From Ceratodon purpureus (Eukaryota > Streptophyta > Bryopsida > Pseudoditrichales > Ditrichaceae): a DNA stretch of 64,000 bases. Positions 46,516-58,965 of the stretch are shown here, piece by piece. The notes under the pieces are model-generated. The model saw only the letters and a list, made by a program, of their open reading frames with translations, was not told the DNA's origin and made no database searches. Numbering within the stretch: position 1 is the first letter of the stretch; the number at the start of each line of letters is the position of its first letter. The translations under genes and the position numbers were made by a program. The stretch spans positions 9,109,075-9,173,074 of the forward strand of contig CM026429.1 in assembly GCA_014871385.1 (NCBI GenBank), given 5' to 3'.

Positions 46516-46525
46516 TATATATATT
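46480..46525. repeat. (TA)n microsatellite
   Basis: Alternating TA of ~35-45 bp. Confidence 0.9.
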
Positions 46526-46689
46526 TTTTAATTTATGTTAAATTTCTCTAAATTTTACAAATGTAACCCAAATTTTTGGAGACCTTTGATTCTTAAAGTC
46601 CCAATATGCCCTAAAAATTAAAATAAAGAACAAGATTGGAAAAAGGGCCTACTGGGCTGGAGGAGGGCCAGCTCCAACAAATAAGACGA

Positions 46690-46735
46690 GGGCGAGTCAG
46701 GGGGCGGAGGCGGGGGCGGGGACGCGGCCAGAGAG
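46690..46735 (+). other. G-rich tract, possible G-quadruplex
   Basis: Closely spaced runs of three to five G (AGGGGGCGGAGGCGGGGGCG) in an otherwise AT-rich area. Confidence 0.4.
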
Positions 46736-47403
46736 TTGAGGAGGGCAGGGCAAGTCCCCAGCTGGGCGGGGGCAGGATGACACAATCGAAACCAACCTAA
46801 GCCCACTGGGATGGTCTAGACAGGTACTTTCAGTGCACAAATGTTGTCAAACCAACTTACTTGAGAGTCTATCACACTTCAACAGACAACTTATCCCAGA
46901 TCAAACTAACTTACACACCGCTGTCACCTAACATACTCTCATTTATGGGCCGTCTTCGTATCTGCTCATACACAAAAGAAGTCTGCTTGTGTAGTCATTC
47001 CACAATTGGCGTCAAGGATTGTAAAATCTCACAAGTCTGCTTGTATAGTCATTCCACAAATTGCATGTCCGCTAGGTGACGTCGTCGGCTAGGTGATTGT
47101 TAGCCTCGTCGGTATAGAAGATCTGACTGAGCAAGGAGAAGTATTTCTGCTGCCGACGGCGGCATTATCTAATTTAATCATTTCTGGTGGCAAATTCTTG
47201 TTTCGTACCTTCCAACTCGCTTCTGGAGTCTGGGATTACCTCGGGTTAAGAAGTGGCATGTCGTGTTGACGGAAGAGTTTGTCGCCATTGAAATGACTTA
47301 TTCTTTTGAGTGAGATTTTACGAAGACCAATTCACGATCGATGATCTGATCCGTTGTTGATGTGAACAAGCCCTGTGGAGTTGTACCACTGGCTGGTATT
47401 TTA

Positions 47404-47601
47404 CTACTCAGCTATTATCCCAGGGCCAATAATCTGCGGACAAGCAATAGCCTCGAAGCAGCTCAGGCCTAGCAAAATCCAGAGCATAACGATCACAACT
47501 GATGGATTGTAATTATACGGAATTGGATAGCAACCAACTAATATTCCTAACCAGCCTGAAAACAGCCATAGCCTTGGAGTTACACCAGTTTGCAAGATCA
47601 T
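47404..47601 (-). CDS. Small hydrophobic hypothetical protein or exon
   Basis: 65 codons from an ATG preceded by CAG, so it might also be an internal exon. Two strongly hydrophobic segments (around residues 12-25 and 33-50) would span a membrane. No family recognised and no neighbouring exon found. Weak. Confidence 0.2.
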   Translation of the reverse strand: MILQTGVTPRLWLFSGWLGILVGCYPIPYNYNPSVVIVMLWILLGLSCFEAIACPQIIGPGIIAE

Positions 47602-48298
47602 CTGGCTAAACCAACTTTTATCAATGTAGACCTAGAAGCAGAGGAGACATAACTATGCAGTCTCGGAATATCAACAGTTGGCAGGAACAACTGTTCGAAG
47701 TAGCGCTTAGCTATGAATGACTAAATTCTATGAGGCTCATTGAATATCAAGTGGGTTTTACGAGTGGGTTCTGCTGCTTCTGCAAGTGGGTTCCACACAA
47801 GTACAGGGTACATGTTCAAGTACACGGTGTACAAAAATGGGTACATTTTCTAGTACTTAGTTCATGTGTCTAGACGTCTTTTACCACATTGGATAATGGT
47901 TACTCGGTTATACTGTGTGGAACAGTACACACACACAAACACCAAATAAGCAAGGCAACCGCTCATGTCTCTCAATTAGCACCACCATTGCAACAATAAA
48001 AACATCAGCATTGATCATTAGACGTCATGTTGTCAATACACTATCATAAATTCGGAAAGCATTACTAAAATTGTAATGATTTCTTTGAATTGCAGAACTA
48101 AAAAAATGGTGCACACACTAATGTATATTTCAGGACTCTACCTGGGCAAACTCTCCATTAGATCCAGGTTACCAAATTTCATCAATCTATATATATAATC
48201 TGTTATAATTCTACGCTTGCCCAAAATCCTGAAATCTCTATCATTCTGCTGCAGTAATCTACTCATCAGCAAGAACAGAAAATACAGCTTGGTCTGAG

Positions 48299-48715
48299 CT
48301 ACGGTTCATGGCGTAGTCCACAGACCTTGCAAAGAATCACTCTGCATTGGAGTGGAGCTTCGGGCTCGGAGTGCATTGATGGCGCCACAGAAATCTAAGA
48401 GTCCGAAAAGTGAGCTGGATTCCCGAAAATCGCAGAATCATCGTGAGAAGTGACGAAATGAAATGGACCTGCTGGCAGACTCAAAGTTGGCAACGCCCTG
48501 CGATAGTCTGGAGTTGTGTTGCATTTGGGGCAGCCAGGTCCTAGGCAATAATGGTTCGGAGTTCGTGGGCGATCTGGATGGGAAGCGATTCTACTCCTCC
48601 CCCGTCTGCACTTTGGGCATTTTCCAGGACCAAGGCAGTAGTGATTATCAGGCGTTGCATCTGGCTCAGAATTTGCTGAAGGTCCGACAGATTTCTGCAC
48701 TCGAGAGTCCTTCAT
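48299..48715 (-). pseudogene. Small Cys/His-rich protein, paralogue of the 6827-7261 gene, with internal stop (family member 2)
   Basis: ATG at 48715. Two GPGCP-type modules (NHYCLGPGKCPKC, with one extra residue, and NHYCLGPGCPKC) are linked by a segment nearly the same as in member 1 (RSRI-x-SHPD-x2-RTPNHYC). A TAG at 48395-48397 ends the 106-residue frame, but the same frame continues to 48299 with a recognisable C-terminal module (EPEAPLQCRVILCKVCG) aligning with EPPHKCTTFPCRVCG of member 1, its His lost. So this is either a shortened gene or a decaying copy. A TATA box lies 216 bp upstream. Confidence 0.65.
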
Positions 48716-48930
48716 GATGATCTGAACTGCTGGTCAAAAACTTCACAAGAACTAAGGCTGGAAGTTAAGGTGATCTGAAAGTAAGTGGCTACAGAAACAT
48801 GAATTGAATGCGCCTCCGCAGTGCAGATTATATGGCTCAAAATCTGGACTGGCTGCAATGAAGCAGACGAAATAGGCTGTCGATGCGATAGGCAGTGAAT
48901 GAGTGAGTCGAGAAGTCGTGAGTTGTCGAG

Positions 48931-48939
48931 ATTATATAC
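48931..48939 (-). promoter_or_regulatory. TATA box of the 48299-48715 gene
   Basis: GTATATAAT on the minus strand 216 bp before the ATG; another candidate, CATATAATC, lies at ~48826-48834. Confidence 0.4.
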
Positions 48940-48944
48940 GTGAC

Positions 48945-51650
48945 TGCAGTGGAAACTATGCCAGACAAATGCTCGTCGATCACTAGCCTAAAGTCTGGTA
49001 GGATCTTGTCAGGTGTAACAGAAGTCAAGCTATGTTCATGATACTTTTCTACCTCAAGATTGAACCACTTTCACACGGTTCCGAACTCAATACTCCGCGC
49101 TCAAATATTTGAATCGACTTTGAAATTTTTTAGTCGAGTCTTTTCTGACAATTTCTACTCCTAGCAACCAAGACGCTCCCTTGGACTAGTGACCACGTAC
49201 TTTGTCGGGGAGAACTAGTTGTCAACTGAGATCATCTGTGACCTATGAAGTAGTCTCCAAAACGAACTTGATTATGACTAAACGCTGAGGTGGATAATCC
49301 AGTCTGGCCTTGGAGTACGGTAACAATTTGAGTTCATGGTCAATGCGGAAATTGTAGTTCTTCAAATTAACGATCTGCTTCAAGTTGGGCCTTTTAATAA
49401 ATCTGTTCTTGGCAGTCAACGTTTGCTTCTGATATGATTGTTATAATTGTTACGGACTCAGTGATGAAGTTCTGGTAAAGGTGAAACAATTGCTTCCAGA
49501 CGAAACTGCACACGTAGTGATCATGGTTGACATGGCTATGTCTTGAGAATGAGAAGAATTTATTGCCGTACATAACGACTGATGAATCCGGCTTCTTCAC
49601 ACTTTCACTTTGGGCGGTAGCGATATCTGGAGGACAGTTCTCTGGGAATGCGTACTTATTTTGAAGTCTGGATTGAAATCAATGAGCTTGCGTCAAGAAA
49701 AGCTCTGCCTTCTTAGGATTGACTCTTGCTCCAGTCACCACTAGTTAATATCTGTAAACGTGGGCTCTCAATCGTCGGTAAGAGTCAACGAAAAGAATTT
49801 CTGGAATTCACGGTTTATCAACGAGTCCCCGCTATGTTGGAAGCACACGTTTAAGTCCAATCAATTCTCACATGGTCTGTAAGGTGGTTCATAGAACTTC
49901 ACTTACAGAAGTCTAAGCTTCGAAGACAGAACTTCCAAGAGATGTTGGTACTATACGGCAATTGACCCACCAAGTAGTCAGAGCCTCTGGCTGTGGGACC
50001 CTTCTTCATGCGATCACTTGAGCAGATACCCAACACCCAGGTTCTTATGCAGAATTAAGTTTGTCACAGAAAAGATTTCTCGCGTATCCGACTAATAAAT
50101 AATTCAGTAGCATTTCAATGGACAAAATAAAGGAGAAAAGGCTCTGCATGCTCGAATTTGGTCGAGGTGGTATCATAAAATACTCGATTGCCTTGCACAG
50201 GCGTGAATTGATACTCAAGTGCACGGAAGGCGCTGTCGAGGCTTAGAAGGAGGGCCGTTCAGACTAACACGAAGGCCGAGAGCCCAAGCCTCTTTTAATG
50301 GTTTGATTGGTTCAAAGCTGGAGTTGGGACTTCAAAGCTTTGCTACAGACAATAAGTCTACTGTTCAATGCCCTCCAAAATAATTACATAGCAAAGACTT
50401 TTCGGACTTCATTTTGAGCCCGGTATGAACAGGCTTAAGGTGACGTCAGAATGACTATATCACAACGTGTCCCGACTGGATTTTAACATCACCTTCAAAT
50501 GTGTCGGTAGATGTCACCAAATTCTGTGCGTGGAACGAAATTTAAAATAAGGGAATCCCAAGTCCCCACGCTTTCAGCTTTAAACCTTTAGTGGATCCCA
50601 AGGCTCCAGATGGTCCACTGATATATGTAACATGTCATTTGATTAAACACACTTGGATCACAGGTACTCTTGAGTCTTGATCTCCATGTTGGCCTATCCA
50701 GGTCGAGGGGCTGTTTGGGGGGCAAATATGGCCAGATGCAGAAAGAGAAAAGCTGCCAACATGCGTGTTCTTGACAGTGTATTTATTTATTTATTTTTTC
50801 CTTTTTGTGAAAATCGTATTCTACTGTAATCGATATACCTTGGCATATCATTTTTTATATAATACTCCATCTATCCACTCGGTTTGTAACACCGAGTGAA
50901 ACTAACTTACGTGACGTCCGAACGTCCCAACCCTGTCCCTTTGAAGTGTCGACGCAGCTGCTAGCGCCGTGTTCAAGTGCCTTTACTCAATTTTCTGGTG
51001 GTAGAAAAGCTCTGCATTTCACCCAACTCCTTAACTTCTGACAAATGGGAAAAGGGTTCACACCTAAAATTCTAAGAATTCCGGGGAATTTCGGACATCA
51101 TGAGCTCTGCTCACTTTGGATCTAGTCTTGTGCACATTCAGATTTGACTCCGAAGTCCGATCCGGAAGCTTGAAGGGATTTATACCATTGAGTAGTCGAA
51201 TTACAATTATTATAAACAGAAATATTACGTGTTACATGTCGATATGCTATAAGGATCCAGTCAGCGTGGACCTTGACTGCAATCTCTGAGGTGGAGAATC
51301 TGGTCATATGCCTGCTCTGCTCATTAAAAGAACGGTTAAAAGCCATCATTCATTCTGCCACAGTGTTGGCACTATTCTGTTCACTTCCGGACTTGCAAAG
51401 AACACAAATGGTCACGAAATCCAAATGGGTCCACCCTCTAACAGTAATAACTGTCACATGTCCTGGAGGTGTGTAAGCTCAATGATCGGAGAGTAAAAGC
51501 TGAGTTTGGAGCTGATCAAGTGTGTAAGTTGATGTGGAAGTCGGTTTCACTAATCGAGCTTTTTGAGGAGTAGAAGCTGGATGGCATAATTTATGGACAT
51601 GAAATTGCCTAATTTGGACAAGTGGAGTCGTAGCAATCTCCCGTTTGCAA
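48945..51650. other. Gene-free stretch
   Basis: Only short open frames (49394-49600 minus, 51122-51349 minus) without domains. No repeats noticed. Confidence 0.4.
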
Positions 51651-51662
51651 CCTTCCGTTCGG

Positions 51663-51669
51663 TATAAAT
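51663..51669 (+). promoter_or_regulatory. TATA box of the 51867-52121 gene
   Basis: TATAAAT 204 bp upstream of the ATG. A seven-codon upstream reading frame opens at 51698. Confidence 0.4.
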
Positions 51670-51866
51670 GGAGACAAAACGAAGAAAGAATTCACAATGT
51701 CAGTGCATGAATTTTAAGCGATTTCTCTTGCTTCCTTGCTTGCAAATAAGTATTCAGCTAGAGTTAAGTCTGTCCCCCAGAATTGAGTCTGGAGTTTTGA
51801 AACACATTAGTACAAGCAATCCTGTGTAATTTACTTCCACCCAAGCATTCAGAACTCAGATTCAAG

Positions 51867-52121
51867 ATGGTGAGCAACGCCTGGAGCGCCATGATGGCAC
51901 CTGCAGCTACCAAGTCCATTGCCCAAGTGCAGCTCAACCGCTGCTTTGAAAATGACCATTCTCTGCTCAACATTAACCTCACCATCTTTGTTCATGATTC
52001 TCCAATAGAAGGGATAGAGATCATGAGTTCACTTCACAACGATGGTGGACCAAGTTTTACGTCCTTCGGAGAGAAACGGTGTGGCTGCAACAAATGGACT
52101 TGCAACATATGCAACAAATGA
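51867..52121 (+). CDS. Small protein with C-terminal CxCx4CxxC module (family member 5)
   Basis: 84 residues, unrecognised. The first half (AWSAMMAPAATKSIAQVQLNR) is helical; the end is EKRCGCNKWTCNICNK. The spacing C-x-C-x4-C-x2-C equals the module of the other small genes with His replaced by Cys, a swap that keeps four metal ligands. Membership rests on this one module and on the shared architecture (single short ORF, TATA about 200 bp upstream), so it is less sure than the others. Confidence 0.45.
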   Translation: MVSNAWSAMMAPAATKSIAQVQLNRCFENDHSLLNINLTIFVHDSPIEGIEIMSSLHNDGGPSFTSFGEKRCGCNKWTCNICNK

Positions 52122-52124
52122 GCA

Positions 52125-54720
52125 TTGTCTGTCTACATTTTATTGTGATATTGTTCTTCTCAGGAAGCTGGAAATCAGATCTGTCCTTATTTCATTTGTG
52201 TGGGATAATGAAGAACAGCGTGTGAGAGAGGTGGCGAAAATCCAGTTGGAATTAGCAATTGAAGCATATTGTTTGTTTATATTTAAATAAAAATTGAGTG
52301 GAGATCTCTTAGCCTGACTGATCATTAGCTTGAAGAGGTCCTAATATACGTTCATAGGTGTAATGTGCTGCTGCTGCATTCGATATTATATACCAGTGCA
52401 CGATGAATAAAAGTTCCAGGGTCTGAACTGGATTGATTTTTCATTCGGAGATTTGGTTTGATAGCTTGAAAATTCTAATACTACTTTGTGGACGATCTTA
52501 CCAAAACTGCTATCGGTAGTATACATGAAGGCTGTGGTTTTAACACCTTTGTCATCTAGAATGTTACAGACGACGAGGTTTACAAAATGTAGTCACAATT
52601 ATTACCCTGATTCCCTGCATGGTGCTTGGTAGCGAAATGCATGATCTCTCTATTCCCTGGTGCTTTTTTTTTTTGGAAGACTGTTGCCAATGCGAGTGCA
52701 TGTTGTTTGGAATATACGAGAGGGGTTTATCAAGGATTGCAACAAGAAATATTACTGAAAAGCAAAGAACATGTTCATTATGTTGCTTACATAATGGTTC
52801 TATATCATGTAAAAAGTATCGGAACTGGTGCATTTTCTTCCATTGAAATCGGGGCCACTAATCCGGGACAGAGCCATGATCATGGATTCCGGTCCACAGA
52901 CATACTGAACATTGCATTCTTCGTTGTTGCTCTTTTCTACTAGAAGTGAATTCTCTTAATTACATGACGCTTACTTCCGATCCTTGTGACCATTTTCGTA
53001 TGGAGTCTGATATTCCCAGCATTACTCGAGGACATCAGTCACAAATGCATTAATTAGTTGTGAATTACGAGACAAAATTTCAATCCAAAATAGAATTATA
53101 TTAATTAAAAATTTGCGACGTCCGGCCCAGTACCCCCGCAAGTAACCACCATGTCGTTATATCTGGCTGTTCTGGTAGACTGCTTTCTTCGTTAGATGGG
53201 CAGTTGGGCTTGACAGGCGCGAATGTCCAATGAGGTCAAGATTCAAAATGATGTCGCAGTTCAACGGTCGTATCTCCCCAGCAGACAACGCACAGACAAG
53301 TGATCAAGACGTTGGATTAGATAGCCCGGAGCTTGAATACCACGCAACTCCACAAAACCACAATTATCGTGTTCTGTTAGCCTTCACCATCTACTAACTC
53401 ACAAGGAGTTGGGCAGACAAATCCATGGTGGCAATCATGCGAAACTTCTTCACATCAAATCCTGAATGAATTCAGAGCTATACCATGAAGTGACACTATG
53501 TACAACGAAGTGATCCCCAGTCTGCGAATAAGCTCAATGCGTGAATTACCACCTCAAGCTCTAGTGGTGACGTCGGACCCATCTTAGAGGTTGAAAATCC
53601 CCTACAGTCTGCCGACGTAGGGACCCCACCAGCCATAGCCAAGGGAGGTGGCCGGTGGCAGACTCATCTCACCTTCATTTCACTGGAATTCCTGTCAGTC
53701 GCCAATTTGGAGGCAGTTTCATCAACCTTTCTAGCTGTCACACCGGCCCGAATCACCTCCACGCAGACAAATGATCTCAGTCGAGATTGGTGGTCTAAGG
53801 ACACGGGACACTTCAGATGTGGCTATGGTTCTCCACACTACCACTTATCATTTCAGAATCAATTCCTGCCTGGTACTCAACGTATCAGTCTGATTTTCAG
53901 ACAATATTTTCTACAAATTACCGACCTGTGAGGAAGGTAACTATATTATGAGAACAAATTCAAGAGGAGAAGAAAAAGGTGTGAAATGTGGAAGAGATTA
54001 TGTTACTATATACATCGGATTACTGTGAGATTGAGTATCGTGCCGACAATTTCTACGAATAGTCGACGCAGAATTAGGCTGGAATTAACTATTTCAACCG
54101 CATTCTCTGCTCAGACATACTCTAGAATCGTGTCTGGTAGAATTTGATGATGCGACAGTTGGAATTCGCCCACCGCTTAACTGAAAAATTCGGGGAGGAT
54201 GTGCTTAATTGTGCATTAACTCCTCTAGGGGATCAAATGGTGTTTTTATGATTGTGCGATTGACTGAATTCGATGCTAACATGATCCTTCCTTGGTATTG
54301 CTGATCATAATCTTGCAATTGCCAATTTAAAGCATATTCCCTACCTGAACAAATGAAGTTGAAGAAACGTACTTGGAACTGCCCAACGGAATGCTCCACG
54401 CAAAAGCCTCGCTTGAAGCGCACGATTCCGTTGCTCTTCAACTGCTTCTAACCATCTTCAATTCAACAATTAGTCAGATTACCGCCACACATGATATGCC
54501 AGGTGACAGATCATGATCGACTGTGAAACTACCGGTGTGGTGATGTATACCTTCTCAGGATGTCTGAGCGACACGAATCAACAGCTCGTCCTGATCCTCA
54601 AGTTCAAAGCTCCTTCGCCAGTTATTCAGAAACTGGAGACAGGCTAACCGTCCTGAATTTGCAGGCCGGCTCCTTGTCTGTCGATCACGTCCTCCAAAAT
54701 TCAGACAATTTCATAGCTGA
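52125..54720. other. Gene-free stretch
   Basis: Several 60-105-codon frames overlap one another (52140-52943, 53707-53931, 54205-54441). None has a domain or the Cys/His module. Nothing supported. Confidence 0.35.
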
Positions 54721-54728
54721 TGATCTAC

Positions 54729-54735
54729 TATAAAT
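54729..54735 (+). promoter_or_regulatory. TATA box of the 54951-55358 gene
   Basis: TATAAAT 222 bp upstream of the ATG. Confidence 0.45.
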
Positions 54736-54950
54736 CTATGGCCACGGGAAGGATGCAGTCACAGCTTACAATTTGCGTCCTCTGCCTAAATCATTTCCTG
54801 CTCTGTTCCCAGTTTACATCTCTTAGGAAGATAACTCAACTAGTCTTTTGGCTGGTCCCGTTCCAGTATTTCTGAGCATCTTTAAGCAGTGATAGTGGAT
54901 CTTCAATAATAGTATTGCTGTTGGCCTACTCAATCCATCCTACAGTGCTC

Positions 54951-55358
54951 ATGGAATTCATGTGTGCCATGAATATCAGCACCTTTCACCAGAAGGCAAA
55001 CCAGGACTCATGGTGCTTCGAGACACCACAATGCAAATGCTCCCAATGCAAAACTGAAGTTGATTTCGGCAGTTTCATCATTCCTGACGGTGCAGACGAG
55101 GGTGCATCGCCAAATATATACTTGAATCATGAATCTCCAAAGATTGTAAACTTTCCAGACGGGCATCGCTGCAAGAGGTTTCCTTGTCCAATTTGTAACC
55201 CGGGCCGGTCTCGACGTGAAGTCATGCCACAAATGCTCGAACAATATCCCCGAGCTGATCCAGTCATTACTTTTGGAGATGGTGGGCACAAATGCCGAAA
55301 GTTTCCTTGTCCAGTTTGTCACACAAGGCGTGCTTCTCTACAAGAGAACGACTTCTAA
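54951..55358 (+). CDS. Small Cys/His-rich protein with FPC-type modules (family member 3)
   Basis: 135 residues from the first ATG (54951); the open TTG upstream was not used. Two clean H-x-C-x4-C-x2-C modules of FPC type, DGHRCKRFPCPICN (near residue 70) and GGHKCRKFPCPVCH (near residue 112), are separated by ~30 residues including an Arg-rich turn. An N-terminal Cys cluster (WCFETPQCKCSQC, near residue 22) may be a degenerate third. No signal peptide. The FPC module is the same type as the C-terminal module of the 6827-7261 protein, which ties the families together. Function unknown; metal binding is inferred. Confidence 0.7.
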   Translation: MEFMCAMNISTFHQKANQDSWCFETPQCKCSQCKTEVDFGSFIIPDGADEGASPNIYLNHESPKIVNFPDGHRCKRFPCPICNPGRSRREVMPQMLEQYPRADPVITFGDGGHKCRKFPCPVCHTRRASLQENDF

Positions 55359-55359
55359 A

Positions 55360-56820
55360 ATCCTTTGACAGGATGGTGAAAGATACATTTCGTTGCTGCC
55401 AGAAAATATTTCAGATCAGTTTGTTTGCCGCAATTCTCTGGGGGCTAGTTGATGATTTCTGGTTCAAGTTTAAGTATATCAATTGGTCATGAATACATAG
55501 CTGTACGTTTTCTGTATTTCTAAATCTGTACAGATTATGCCTGCAGGCAGTATTTGAGTATTGTTTAGTTAGTCAAATTCTTGCTACTCTGTGGATGCTT
55601 CACGGAAGTTTTTCGAGTTGTGGCTCCATACAGTTTAGTCCATTCTTTATACTTAGTGTGTACATGTAGTGCGTATAGGCTCCGTACATGATTGTGCTTG
55701 TGAGTTACACTACACTTCATCAAGAATCAATAAAGAGATATCATCTCATTTGTACAGGACCACAGGTTCATTATTCCTTATAATCAATCCAAAGAGTAAT
55801 AAGTCTTTGAACTAGATTCAGCGCAAATTCTTCTTGCAGCTGTCATGTCCCCTATTTGCTTGTTGGAGTCATGATCGAAGTGAATCCAATTTTCAGCGAG
55901 CTTGATTGTCCAGTGAATCATAGGCGTACACATGAGGCTAAGAGTTGGTGCCTGGGTAATCCCAAACAATGAAATGTGTTGAAGGGCGCTACTTATTTTC
56001 TAAAATTTATATAACTCTATGGAATCAAAATGTCAAAGTCTAGAACATGTCTCAAACGGAAGAAATCCACTTTATCTCGATTCAGCAAATTTCGATAATT
56101 ATTTTTAGATTCAAGTATGCAGTTCAGATATCCACTTGTGAAGGATCACGAGACTGTGTTTTTCAAGTTAAACTTGAAGCTTTTTGTTCCAGTGGCCCTG
56201 ACTTCAAAGGATCTAAGTACGGTACGAAACAAGTTTCGGAAATGCATCTTCTTTTCTAAAAAGGAGACCTCTGAAATGAGCCAATAAGTGATGTACCCAT
56301 CCTTCAGTCTACAGAGACATGTCAACCAGATGCAAGTTTTCAATTTCATAGAACAACTCAAGAAAATTCCATCCTCACTCCAGGCAGCAAATTCATATAT
56401 CCAAAGCAAGAGGATTGAATGCTAAAGGAAAATCACATTCATTTATTGATATGTAAAAATCTTGCTAAGTCCGACTTAAGTTCGTCAACGTCGAACAAAA
56501 ATCAAGCCCACAGAATTAAGATCGTGAAGGAGCCATGTCTCAGCTACATATCCGACTGTAGCGGTGCAAGCAATCCTTCCAGCCATGCATTAAACTGCAT
56601 GTTTTTATTGGGATACAATATCAGATGTAGTTGTATGTTAGCATCAGACATAATTAAGAAAATCCAGCCAAAATTGTAGCTCTAATGACGAGTCAAATTA
56701 GAGGTACATCAACCCTATCCAGTGGACACTACGCCAAGCTGCCTCACACTGAGTTGAGAAAATCAATTAACATAACATATACGCCACACAGTCACGCGCT
56801 AGCTAGATAATATACTACAA
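55360..56820. other. Gene-free stretch
   Basis: Short open frames only (55784-55969 minus, 56146-56409 minus, 56419-56679 plus). AATAAA at 55728 could end a transcript of the 54951 gene. Confidence 0.35.
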
Positions 56821-56856
56821 AAATCTTACTCATGGCCATTATCATATATGTTGCTG

Positions 56857-57147
56857 TTAAGCGTCACCATCCCGGTTATAGTTAGGACAAGTGGGATCGT
56901 TGCATGGAAAGCCTGGGCATGAGTGACCTGGTTCTGGTTCCGAGAAGAAGCAAATTTCTGGCGCCATGGAATGATCAAAGCTGCTCTCATTCTCCCTGCT
57001 GCAATGTGGCTTGTCCAGCAAATTGAGATCGCGGTTTGATATGATTGGAAAATGTGGTCCGTTCTGGTGACGAATGCCACCACGAAGACACTCTGCATCT
57101 GTGCCGCCCATGGGTGCAGGCTTGATGCCAGTGACTTGCTGTGCCAT
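56857..57147 (-). CDS. Small Cys/His-rich protein with one FPC-type module (family member 4)
   Basis: 96 residues from the first ATG (57147); the longer frame would need a TTG. Most of the chain is polar and probably unstructured, with isolated Cys/His (AECLRGGIRHQNGPH, KPHCSREN). The C-terminus has PEPGHSCPGFPCNDPTCPNY: H-x-C-x4-C then C after four residues instead of two. PEP before the module echoes EPPH and EPEAP in members 1 and 2. A TATA box lies ~130 bp upstream. Confidence 0.6.
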   Translation of the reverse strand: MAQQVTGIKPAPMGGTDAECLRGGIRHQNGPHFPIISNRDLNLLDKPHCSRENESSFDHSMAPEICFFSEPEPGHSCPGFPCNDPTCPNYNRDGDA

Positions 57148-57274
57148 GAGGGGATTGAATGAATTGATCTTGAGCTGTGAGTTAAAGTAAGAGTAGTACT
57201 CGCTGAAACTAGCTGAACTTGGCGGAGGGAGCTGTTTGTGCAACGTTTTACTTTCTGAGGCGCCTATGTCATGC

Positions 57275-57282
57275 TTATATAG
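57275..57282 (-). promoter_or_regulatory. TATA box of the 56857-57147 gene
   Basis: CTATATAA on the minus strand. Confidence 0.5.
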
Positions 57283-57289
57283 CCCAGTA

Positions 57290-58430
57290 TATCACTGAGA
57301 ATATTTGAGGCGAGACTGTTGAGATTACGTAAGAAGTTGACGTTGTCGGAATTAATGTTTGGAGATGTCTTGAGTCATTCGTGAAATTGATTGATCAGTC
57401 AAAATGTTCACCATGTCCTGGCTGCTCCAAATTCTCAGAACCAGAATCAGCTTAGTACTTGGAGAGTCCTACACGTGTGGGATATTCTATATGAGCAGAC
57501 ACTATCCGCAGTTCTAAGTAATCAGAGCAGTAATCTTATGTTTGAGGTGTAGCTGAACCAAAATTGTATGTCTTTGTTATAAAAAGGGTTTCTGCTGGGG
57601 CATATACCCAATCCGTGTTCGAATATTTCGAAGAGGATGGTCTAACCCTCATACATTCATCACCGATTCCACATGATTTTGCAATTATCGACGTCGCTGT
57701 ACTATTTCATAAATTAAATATTAAGAAGTCAGCCAACAGAGGTGATTGCTGTCTCAAGGATTAATTGATTCTACGACAGTCTCCAAGCATCCTGAGAGCA
57801 CATTCTGGGAGATTGCCTTGTCCTTCTGCATACTTAATCCGGTATCTTGAGCATTTTCTTGCCAGATAGACAAGCATTCTGTCTCCAGCTTGTAGATATT
57901 AGCAAGTTAAAACTTGTCCAATTCCGTACCAGATTCATAAACCCACTCGTCCTTCCGTCGCAGATTCTAAGACCCCTTGATCAATGAATTACAAGTCTTG
58001 ATAATCAGTGAAGTTATTAAGAGGTCAAACGGAATTCAAAGAGGACCACTGCAGTCTGGATTGATTGCAAATTTATCCCAGTTTATGAGCACTTGTCAAG
58101 TAGCCACATCCACGGCACTGTAGACAGTAACCTGATGTATCATGCACCCCCAAGATGATCAATTCCATGACCACGACCACATTCCAGAATTTGCTATATT
58201 CATTTCGCAGCTTGAAGCGGCCACTTGCATCTTTTCCAGACATGTTTCATGTGGGTGAGGTCACTGAGGTGTCATTCGAGCCCAAGTTGCAACTGTTTGC
58301 TTTCAGGAATGGAGACTCATGTGACAAGACCATTCTAATCTTATCTTCATCAATAGCAGGGAGGGCTATTACCAACATTCGAAGAGCATCTCTAACTTAC
58401 TCCAGAACCTAAACCGGTTTCACAAACCGT
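57290..58430. other. Gene-free stretch
   Basis: A plus-strand frame at 58155-58412 (85 codons) has protein-like composition but no domain or paired exon. Nothing else. Confidence 0.35.
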
Positions 58431-58965
58431 CTCTTCCAGGGCCAGGGAGAATCAACCCCCACACTGGTACCTTACCGGATGAATGCCGTGGATGGTCCTT
58501 TCGGTATCTCATCCATCATAATCCAAGTATGTAACCCATGGTTTGAACCCATGGTTACCTTAACATGTGGATGAATGGGGGCTTTTTGGCTTTATTGTGC
58601 AACCATCCTTATGAACCCACATCTATTTAAAGGAAAAATCGCAATTTGAAATTGCCTTCCAATGAAATGAGAGGACCTCAACATTTTTGTGCACATAAAT
58701 TGGAGTAGATATCACTTGTGGTTTCAAATGAGATTTGTAAGTCAAGCATCATTGAAGTTTTGAATGGGGTATATTTTAAACCTTTAACTCATTAGTTTTA
58801 TTTGTTTTTATTTTATTGCATGCATTAAAATATATGCACATTTGAATGGTTTATATTTTAAGAGCATGTTGTTGTAATAATTTAATAATTTTTTATTTAC
58901 TATATTTATAGGTGTTTAGGATTAATTACACAAAGCAGAGATATAATTTTTTTGTAGAAATGCAA

